Of a stretch of DNA of 64,000 bases, positions 33,961-43,000 are shown piece by piece. The stretch's first letter is position 1, and each line of letters begins with the position of its first letter. Origin of the DNA: Phaeosaccion multiseriatum (taxonomy: Eukaryota > Ochrophyta, other classes). Location: positions 3,162,001 through 3,226,000 of the forward strand of contig OZ218951.1 of the NCBI GenBank assembly GCA_965112735.1, read 5' to 3'. A program made the position numbers and the translations under genes. Under the pieces are notes generated by a model, which saw only the letters and a list, made by a program, of their open reading frames with translations, was not told the DNA's origin and did not search any database.

Positions 33961-34393
33961 TCGGGGCACAGAGTCTGGGCTCGGCGTAGGAGGAGCCGTA
34001 CAGGGAAGCGGCAAGCGCTCGCTTCTCTTTTTGTCTCAGCTGCGCCATGATACTTTGCATTGGGCACTGGCATGACACTCTCTGCAATACCCGCTTCACT
34101 ATCGCTCCAGCTATGTACCGAAGGGAAGGGGAGGGGGCTACTTTATTGACTCATAGGAATCAACGTAAGGATTGCGTAAGGATTACGTATGCGTGTGTGT
34201 GTGGTGTGTGTGGGGCAGAGAAGGGCGGGCAGGGACTGAAAAGTGGCCCCGCGCATTGCCGTGTTGTATGGCCATAAAGCCACAGACTTGTTCGGGCGAT
34301 TTGAGCGATTCTTAATACGCAAATCGAGTGCTATAAAAATTGAGCACGATTGTCCCGTCTACCTCAAGCCAGTTACGAATCACCAACTGTGAG
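33800..34393. other. Convergent spacer between genes 5 and 6
   Basis: It contains the rest of the GGCACAGAG minisatellite (to about 33960). A segment CTTTATTGACTCATAGGAATC (34140-34160) has a near-copy at 41486-41506. A solo end of the 6071-6312 element lies at 34293-34331. No gene is visible. Confidence 0.5.
34293..34331. mobile_element. Solo terminal repeat related to the 6071-6312 element
   Basis: TTCGGGCGATTTGAGCGATT followed by a CGCAAATCGAGTG end matches one terminal repeat of the element at 6071-6312, with a few differences and a two-base insertion. No opposite end is seen nearby. It lies about 60 bp beyond the stop codon of gene 6. Confidence 0.6.
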
Positions 34394-37300
34394 TTACGAA
34401 TCACCAACTGTGGTGCTTGGGCACAGCCTGGCCATCGCCTCCCCTGCCGGCGGCTGATTGGGCAGGCACTGCGCCTGTCCGTGGTGAGTCAGCTCCGTCT
34501 CTCCCCCGGTGGGGTAGTGCCCGGCGGTTACATTGAAAGGCGTCGCACTACCCCGTGGGCAATACGCCACGTCATGACCACACGCTCGCTCAGTGGGGCT
34601 GGTGCTTCCTGCGTGGGGCATGAGGGAGGGAGCGTGTGTGTGTGTGTGGGCGGTAGAGGGAGAGGGGGCGAGAGAGAGGGGGTTTGGCATGGCGTCATTG
34701 ATCTATGGGCTATGGGCTATGGGCTATGGGCGACAAGAAGCTGTCTTCGACTGTCTCGCACCTCCCCCACCTCTCCCCCTCCATCTCCTCCCTCCTCGCC
34801 CTCTTCTCCCGCCTCCCTCCTCCTCCTCCCTCCCTCCCTTCTCCCTCTTCATACACTGCCATCACATCCGCCTCCTAGACAGTACGATGCCCACAATCCA
34901 CTTCTCTTACTAACACATACTACTTCGTATACGAAGTAGTACATAACCCTTTTAAAAAAATTGATTCCTGTTGGCCAATGAGCTTCCATCTTTCACTCAC
35001 CTGCCGGGCAATAGTACCCCGCCCTGCACACGCCGGAGCAACGTTCATCCCCGTCCCCTCCTCTGCCCCACACCCCGCCCGGGCACAGCACGGACGTGTT
35101 GCTGACGCTTCCCTCCGGGCAGTAGTGACCCGGGCTGCAGGGGCCCTCGCAGGAGGGGGAGGACATCCCCGGGGTGGACGCGAACACCCCCGGGGGGCAA
35201 AGTCGGGCAACTCCTCCTTCGCAGTAAGAGCTTTGGATGGTCATCGTTATATTTTGATTCATGCAAGTATATATGGATAGGGACCGTAGAGAGAGGGGAG
35301 TGAGACCGGGGGGGATGGCAGTGGATGGACTACAGCGTGTGTGTGTGTGTATGCGCGCGTGCGGGGGTGGTTTGGGAGGTGAGCAAGCATGGGCAAAAGC
35401 AGGCTAGACAAGGGGATGATTGATGGCCATCAAGCCATTGCTGAGCTTGGTGCTGCAAGTCAGTGAAAGTTGGTAGCCTGTCATCGTCCCCTTGAGCGCA
35501 AGTCCAGCAGGAGGAAGGTGGGTAGTGTGGAAACGATCCATCCAAGTGGACAGACCAGATGGCAGCAGATGGCACTCGTGAATACCCCTTGGGTCCCTCC
35601 TGCCCCCCCCCCTCCCTCCATCCACTGCCATCTCCTCGCTTTGCCGTTGCTTACCCGGGGGGACAGACTGCCTGCGCCGTTCGAGTGGCGGCGTCTCCGC
35701 CGGTGGTGAAGTTACCGACTCCGACGGTGGTTGGGGACACACTGCTCGGAGGGCAAAAGACCTGTACAGAGAGGGCGGAGGGTTAGTGGAGAGGGAAGGT
35801 GAGAGGGGGGGAGAGGGAGGGGAGAGGGTAGAGGAGAGGGAAGAGGAGAGGATGGAGCAGAGGAAAGAGGAAAGAGCGGAGAAAGGAGAGAGGAGGAAGG
35901 GGGAGGAGGGGGGAGGAGAGGGAAGAGGAGAGGTTGGAGGAGAGGTTGGAGGAGAGGGTGCACGAGAAGGAAGAGGAGAGAGTGGAGGAGAGGGAAAAGG
36001 AAAGAGCGGAGAGGGGAGGAGAGGGAAGAGGAGAGGTTGGAGGAGAGGCAGAAGAGAGGGGAGGAAGAGAAGGGAGAAGGAGAGGGGGGAAGAGAGGGTG
36101 GAAGAGAGAGAGAGAGAGAGAGAGAGAGGAGGGGGAGAGGAGAGGGAAGAGGAGTCGTCACATTGACTGGGCGTTGATACACAACATTATCCACAGTCTT
36201 ACGTACCCTCACGTACCTCCGGAGAGCCACACGCCACCTGCCTATCTGTGTGGCTGGCCCTAGGGCAGAAGAAGCCCTCGCGACACTCCCCGCTGCACAG
36301 AGCGGATCTCAGGCCTGGTGAGGACCCAAACGTCCCCGCCGGGCATGGCCGCTTCCGACCACCTCGACAGTAGAAGCCGATGGGGCATTCGGCCTGAGCG
36401 ACACGGTGCCGAAGCGCTTCGACAACACGATCTCTTTCCTCATCCTCCTCCTCCTCCTCCTCCTCCTCCTCCTCCTCCTCCTCCTCCTCCTCCTCCTCCT
36501 CCTCCTTCTCTTCGCCGTCCTCGGACAAGGTGTAGTATCCGTCGCTGGCCTTGGTGGGGAGGAAGGAGCCTGCTGGGCAGTATACGGAGGGTCCCGCCCC
36601 ACACGAGTGTTGGCGACTGCTGGTGGATGCAGAGGGGCAATAGTAGCCGGCAGAGCAGAGAGAGGGGAAGAGGGCACCCTGCATGTATGTTTCGCGGACG
36701 GTGGGGGGGAGGGAGGGAGGGAGGAAGGGAGGGAGGGAGGGAGGGAGGGAGGGAGGGAGGGAGAGAGGGAGGGAGGGAGGGAGGGAGGGAGGGGGGGAGG
36801 GAGGGAGGGAGGGAGGGAGGGAGGGAGGGAGGGAGGGAGGGAGGGAGGGAGGGAGGGAGGGAGGGAGGGAGGGAGGGAGGGAGGGAGGGAGGGAGGGAGG
36901 GAGGGAGGGAGGGAGGGAGGGAGGGAGGGAGGGAGGGAGGGAGGGAGGGAGGGAGGGAGGGAGGGAGGGAGGGAGGGAGGGAGGGAGGGAGGGAGGGAGG
37001 GAGGGAGGGAGGGAGGGAGGGAGGGAGGGAGAAGTGCGGAGGCGATAGCAGCGCGACTCAGTGGGCTGAAAAGTGCAGTGCAGTGCAGTGCAGGGACCAC
37101 GAGGAAGCGCGCGACTCTGTGAACTACTGTAGAACCACACGTCACTGCCTAAGTGCTCCCACGGCTTTACTCTACTATCACTACCTTACTCCACTATCAC
37201 TGCCTTACTCCTTACAACGCTTACCCGCTCGGAGCAGCTGGCGTCCTTCAAGCCTCGAGCGCTGCCGTACCTCCCCCCGGGGCACTCCTTCTCCCGAGAG

Positions 37301-38332
37301 GACGTGCTTCCCGTGGGGCAGTAGTGGCCCTGACAGAAGAAGGAAGGGGGCGAGGGGAAGGATGGCAGTGGATGGGGGAGGGGGCTGAGGATGGGGGAAA
37401 GTTACGTGCATTCCACCCTGCGGCCGTGCGAGAGAGGGAGAGAGGGAGAGAGGAACAGAGAGGGAGGAAGGAAGGAAGGAAGGAAGGAAGGAAGGAAGGA
37501 AGGAAGGAAGGAAGGAAGGAAGGAAGGAAGGAAGGAAGGAAGGAAGGAAGGAGCAGACCCACTGTTCTAAGCCTTAGTAAGTTGAGCCACACAGTGCCAT
37601 CGACCGCTGTAAAGAAGGGAAGGCCCTCTACGGCTCGACTTATAGCAACCCAAACCCACGCACTTACTGACTTACTTCCTCAGTCTCTTATTCACTCACC
37701 TTCGCGCACAGTCCTGAGCACTGCGGGGTGGACAGGCCCAACTCGCCTCCGAAGGTTCCTGGATGGGATGGGATGGCAGTGGATGGGATGGGATGGGATG
37801 GCAGTGGATGGGATGGGATGGCAGTGGATGGGATGGGATGGGATGGGATGGGATGGCAGTGGATGGGATGGGATGGGATGGCAGTGGATGGGATGGGATG
37901 GGATGGCGGTAGATGGGATGGGATGGGATGGCAGTGGATGGGATGGGATGGGATGGGATGGGATGGGATGGGATGGGATGGCGGTGGATGGGATGGGATG
38001 GCAGTGGAAGGGATGGGAGTGGATGGCAGTGGATGGGATGGGATGGCGGTAGATGGGATGGGATGGGATGGCAGTGGATGGATGGGGTATGGAAGGAGAG
38101 AGCAGAGTCGAGGGTGTGTAAGAAGACGCAGGGTGAAGGGGGTGGCATACTCACTCAAAGGCAAGCGCAGTTCGTCGTGTGCAATTGACTAACCGACTGA
38201 CTGACTGACCGACTGACTGACTGACTAACTGACTGACTGACACCAGGTAGTGACTCAGAGACGCGCTTTAGTCAGACAGCACGCTTCGAAGTAAAACATG
38301 GATGGGTACGTACACACACACACACATACACA

Positions 38333-38363
<31 letters not shown>

Positions 38364-39939
38364 CTGCGGGGCACAGCTTGGGCCGGACGCTCCCCTCGGG
38401 GCAGTAGGCCCCCTCGGGACACACAGCGCCGCACTCCGCAGAGGACAAGCGACGAGAGGGGCCATAGGTGCCCGCTGTGGATGGCGCATACACGTACAGT
38501 CATTGTACACACGGACATTACAGTAGTTGTGCACAGGGGCAGGCATGTATGGGTTTACGGGTATACGGGCATACGGGCATAAGGGTATTGTTCCAAGGAG
38601 GCGAGGGAGAGGATGGATGTAAGGGGGGGGGGGAGGGAGGGAGGGAGGGGCTCTAGAGGGTGGAGGGGACGAGGCACACAGGCATAGACACGGAACACAG
38701 ACACAGACACAGACCATATGCCGTGTGTACATCCAAGCACTTACGTGGGCACTTCCTCTTCCGCCCCTCTGTACAGTAGTGACCCCGCGGGCAGACGCGC
38801 ACCCCGCTTCGGGTGAGCTCAGTCGAGAGAAGGAGGTCAAACATGTCGTCGTTGTCATTGGCCACGTCATAGAAATCGCCGTCGTCTTCGCCCCCCTCCT
38901 CGTCCGTGTTCTCTGCTGCCTCCTCCGCCCTCCTCCTTGCATCCACCTCCTCTCCAACGCCAACAAAGATGGGAATGGTGTAGTAGCCTTCCTCGGCCCT
39001 AAGCCTCTGGACGGTGCCCTGCGGACAGTAGAATTGACTGCCCCCGCACTGCGCCTGTGTGGGGCTTGTGCTCGCCGCTGCACAAAGGAAGCCCTGTGTG
39101 TGTTATTTTAAAAAATTAAATGCAATTTTGATGCGTGGAGTGATGCGGTTGCGATGTATGTATGTTAGCGATGGCAAAGGAAGTACTGTATTAGTGTGTT
39201 TGGAGGTGTGCACTAATAGACGAGGGGGAAGGGGTTGGAGGGGGAGTATGGTCGCATCATGGAACGACCCCTCTGTCCCCATGATTCGTGGCGGTGCTTT
39301 CTTTCTTTGGGGGGTGGGTGCTCGATTGGTTTCTCCCTCCACACAAACACAACACTCACTGCAGCATACCAAAACACAGTCAGGCAATGAGACATGAAGA
39401 ATGACACTCCACCCCCTCTATTAATGAACCCCTCCTGCAGAGGAAGAGGGCACGTCATCCCCTCTTCCAATAAGTCCCTCCCTGCTGTACTCACGGCTTG
39501 ACACACGCCCGAGCATGAGTCGGTCTCGAGTCCCTCCTCCGCTCCGTACGTCCCCGCTGGACACGTCTGGGCAGAGGCGCTCACACTTCCGGAGGGACAA
39601 AAATGCCCCGCAGAGCACCGGCCACTTCGGTCCCAAGGGAAGAACGGGGGGGGTGGAGTGAGGAAAAAGAAGAAGAAATGAGAAGAAAGGAAGCGAAAGG
39701 GAATCGTAAGCCCTTGGTTACCATCAGCGCACCTGCACGCAGAGAGAGGGTCGCTCCAGTTCCCTCTCAATCCTTCCCTCTATGGGTTGGCATTCTGTAC
39801 TTGACACCCTGAACGAGCCCCGAGGACAAGCGGCGCCCGAGTCGGCTCCTGATGCCCATGCCCTCGTTGTCTTTGGAAGGGTTGTGAGTGGGAGAAATGA
39901 GAGGAGAACCCTCGGGGACAGAGGAAGCAGGACCATCAT
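34394..39939 (-). CDS. Secreted GCC2/GCC3 cysteine-rich repeat protein
   Basis: Exons 2 to 10 are in phase: 39495-39624, 38745-39093, 38364-38474, 37700-37758, 37225-37329, 36217-36678, 35655-35761, 35001-35230, 34394-34608. They encode serial GCC2/GCC3 (TNFR/ephrin-receptor-like) modules: CPAGTYGAEEGL...CSGVCQ, GHYCPTGSTS, CPAGTFGSSPGL...CSGECREGFFCP and CSPGHYCPEGS. Such modules occur in extracellular and surface proteins of alveolates and other protists. The likely first exon (39733-39939) starts MMVLLPLSPRVLLSFLPLTT, a plausible signal peptide, and continues GAACPRGSFR. Its frame does not join exon 2 directly: exon 2 fits the frame ending LSACS, so either a very short intron, a frameshift or an unseen exon lies within 39740-39800. 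Acidic insertions interrupt exons 3 and 7. The C-terminus, STTVGDS, is produced by the dispersed motif. No transmembrane span is seen, so secretion is inferred. Confidence 0.82.
34918..34941. repeat. Perfect 24-bp palindrome
   Basis: A perfect palindrome centred on GTATAC with arms reading ACTACTTC outward lies in the last intron of gene 6. It could form a cruciform or bind a dimeric protein. It resembles one half of a lox arm by chance. No function is assignable. Confidence 0.7.
36703..37032. repeat. GGGA microsatellite, about 330 bp, longest in window
   Basis: Nearly pure GGGA immediately 5' (gene sense) of exon 7 of gene 6, read as CCCT pyrimidine tract by the spliceosome. The G-rich strand has strong G-quadruplex potential. 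All six frames stay open across it as artefacts (poly GGRE, PPSL). Confidence 0.95.
37463..37551. repeat. GGAA tetranucleotide repeat
   Basis: About 22 GGAA units in the intron between exons 5 and 6 of gene 6. The sequence is unrelated to the neighbouring GGATGGCAGTGGAT minisatellite. Confidence 0.9.
37758..38093. repeat. GGATG / GGCAGTGGATGG minisatellite
   Basis: A dense array mixing GGGAT pentamers with GGCAGTGGATGG units lies in the intron upstream of exon 5 of gene 6. In the gene's orientation it reads CCATCC, and the final CCATCCAG forms the 3' splice site of that exon (37759-37760). The same 12-mer is scattered through the window. Confidence 0.9.
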
Positions 39940-40089
39940 GCCACTGATGCTTATAATCGTTCCCTTCCGTTTCCATTCACAGTTGTGACTCCTTCACGCG
40001 TTGGTCATTTATTTCCTTGTGTGTGTGTGTGTTGTTTTTGTTTTCACCACATCGGGCTCTTCCCTAGCAAGGATACTGTAGTGTTGAGA
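39940..40089. promoter_or_regulatory. Divergent promoter region, genes 6 and 7
   Basis: Only 150 bp lie between the putative start codons of gene 6 (minus) and gene 7 (plus). A GT-rich stretch is at 40019-40045. No recognised element is visible. Bidirectional control is inferred from spacing. Confidence 0.3.
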
Positions 40090-43000
40090 ATGGAGCCTCA
40101 AAGGAAGCGCCGGATGTGCATCAGCTGTGAGAAGCCTGTGCACGGGGGACCCACTGCCACGGCCTGTGATCGCCACTTTAAGCACTTTGTTAGGGGTGGC
40201 CGGGTGAGCAAGGACCTCAAAGAGGCGCGATTGGACATGCGGGCAGCACTCTTTCGCAAGTGCAGAGAGTTCGATCGAGCAGTGCATCAGGGCAACAGTG
40301 GTGGGGCTTATGAGCAGGAGGGAGGGCCCCCCATGGGTGACGCTGCGACACGGGGCGGCGAGCAGCGCAGCCTTCAGTCACCGGTGTCCGGCGGAGGGGG
40401 GGGGGAGGGGGGCGGTGGAGGAGGGGAGACAGCCGGAAGTACGGACCGCTTCATTGATGTTGGACTTCGTACCTCTCTGGCTTTCTCGTCCGAACAAGAA
40501 CGGGAAGAAGAAGGGGGTGGGGAGAGCGGACAAGAAGCAGGGTCCATGCAGTTTTCCCTGCTCGTCGGTACGGCCTCTGTGAGCGGTAGGTCTGATCTGC
40601 TGAATGGGCTCCTGGCAGGCTTGGAGGTGATGGATTGGACTTTCTTGCAGAAGGGATCAGTCATGTTTGAGGAGCGAGATGACGAGGGAGAGGAGGTGGA
40701 GGAGGAGGATGTGGAGGAGGAGGAGGAGGAGGAGGAGGAGGAGGAGGAGGAGGAGGAGGAGGAGGAGCAGGAGGGGGATCTGGAGGAGCAGGAGGAGGAT
40801 GTGGAGGAGGTCGAGGAGGATGTGGAGGAGGTCGAGGAGGAGGAGGGCGACGAGGAGCAGGAGGAGGAGGAGGGGGAGGAGGAGGAGGGGGATGAGGAGG
40901 AAGAGGGGGGGGGGGAGGAGAAGGACGACGAAAGGGGGTCACAGCATCGCGAGCCGAAAGACAGGGTAGAGGCAGAGGCCGAAGGAGCGAATCTTCATCT
41001 TCGGCGGCGCGTGTCTTACCCTGTCCTCGTCACCTTAAGCGAGGGGTCGCCGCTTCTTTGGATGGGGGCTAAACCGGGCGACGTGATCGTGGGCTTGAAC
41101 GGTCTTGATCTGGGTCGGAGCCTCGGCCGAGACGGTGCAGGAGGAGGAGGTGGAGGAGTAGGAGGAGGGGAAGGGGAAGGAGGCAACAGCAGTAGCAACA
41201 GCAGCTCCGATGCTCCCGGTGGGGTAATGAATGAGCCAACCTTCGCACAGACCACGAGACTCTACGATGTGAGTAGCCCAGGCAGGACGGAGGTAGAGAG
41301 GGAAGGAGGGAGGGCAGGAGGGAGGTAGAGAGAGAGAGGGAGGGAGAGAGGGGAGGAGAGAGAGAGAACGAGGGACAGAGAGAGAGAGGGAGGAAGGCAA
41401 AGAGCTTATGTGAGTGATTGGATGAATCAGTACGGGGGAGGGTAAGAGCTTATGTCAGTGATTGGATGAATCAGTACGGGGGAGACTTTATTGACTTAAT
41501 AGGAATCACCTAAGAAACTGAAAGTGTACGGGGGAGGGTAGGGGGGGGACGGGGTGAGTCCTTGACGCGTCTTCAGGACCAAAACTGTACGGTGGAAGAA
41601 CGCCCGTCCTTGGGGCTACCACATTGTTGTTGTTGTTCTTCTTCTTCCTCACCTTCTTCACCTTCTTCTTCTTCTTCTTCTTCTTCTTCTTCTTCTTCTT
41701 CTTCTTCTTCTTCTTCTTCTTCTTCTTCTTCTTCTTCTTCTTCTTCTTCTTCTTTTAATATTTCTTTCTGTTGGCGTTCGCCCGTCTGTTGCCATCTCCC
41801 GCCTTCCAGTATATGTCTCATGCGCCTTCCTCTGCCCTGCTGGGGGAGGTGCACAGCTTGTCCGAGGAGCAGCAGCGGCAGCAGCAGCAACAGTTGGCGA
41901 GGAAGCTGCAGCTGCAGCAGCAGCAGTTGGTGATGCAACAAGAGCAGTTGCTGGCGTTGCTGGCACAGCAGAAGCAGCTACGGAGGCACCAGGCTGCTCT
42001 GTCCCACCCCGTCTACACTGTAGAGCTACGGCTCCTGCGCTACACAGGCTTCCAAGGGACTCGAGGAGAGAGTAAGACCAGCAGCAGTCATATAGGCAGC
42101 AGCAGTAGCAGCATCAGCCTCTCAGGAGGAGGAGAAGGAGTAGGAGGAGGAGTAGGAGGAGGAGGAGGAGGAGGAGGAGGAGGAGAAGGAGGAGGAGGAG
42201 GAGGAGGAGGAGGAGGAGGAGGAGGAGGAGGAGGAGGAGGAGGAGGAGGCTCATCCACGTTTGCGGGCTTACTGGCGGAGCAGCTGACGGTACGTGAGAG
42301 GGAAGGCAGGGGGCACGCAGGAAGGAAGGGGGGGAAGGAAGGATGGAAGGGAGGTAGGGCGTAAGGAAGGAAGGAAGGAAGGATGGAACGGAGGCAGGTC
42401 GTAAGGAAGGGAGGAAGGAAGGAAATCGCTGCATAGGGGCGGGACTTTCCCTTCTCTTCTCTTGTCTTGTCGCCCTTTGTATCAGAGGCATCGTTCCTCG
42501 TCCCCCCCCCCCTATCCCCTGCCATACCCCCCCCCCTTTCTCTTGGTCTTGCCTTTCTTTTCCTTACGTTGCCTTGCCTTGCCTTGTCTTGCCTGCTCGT
42601 GCATCATGTCCTATACCCTATGGACGGTGGGTGTGTCGCTTATGCTCCTCGGGTGGTGGTGGTGGTGGTGCTGCTGCTGTTGCTGGTGATGGTGGGGGTG
42701 GTGGTTGTCCAATCGAACAGTTGCACAAGACATTTCGCAGATCGTTCCGGCACTTCTTCACGTCCCTGCTTGCCCAGCAGAAGGTGGAGATGCAGCAACT
42801 TGAGCACAGCTTGGGCCTCATCTTGGAGAACCAACGCGTGCCGGCCCTGATGAGGGTAGAGCGAGCCGTGCAATTCAACGTGAGGGAGGAGGGAGGAGGG
42901 ACGGAGTATGTGCCATCCATCCACTGCCATCCGCGCCTCTGTGTGTGTGCCTGCCTCTGTTGACAATGTCTGACGTCATCCATTCATCCACCCTCTGCCA

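Noticed and set aside
34918-34941. lox-like recombination site
   Set aside because: It shares only a short ACTTCGTATA-type string with a lox arm, has no asymmetric spacer, and no recombinase gene is nearby.
36199-37145. Long PPSL and GGRE open frames on both strands
   Set aside because: They translate a 330-bp GGGA microsatellite inside an intron of gene 6. Real exons there are 36217-36678 and 37225-37329.
39425-39436. Possible further exon-head ghost before gene 6 exon 3 (CTGCAG|GAGGGGTTC)
   Set aside because: Similarity to the real exon head (GGCTTCCTTTG) is too weak and short to separate from chance.
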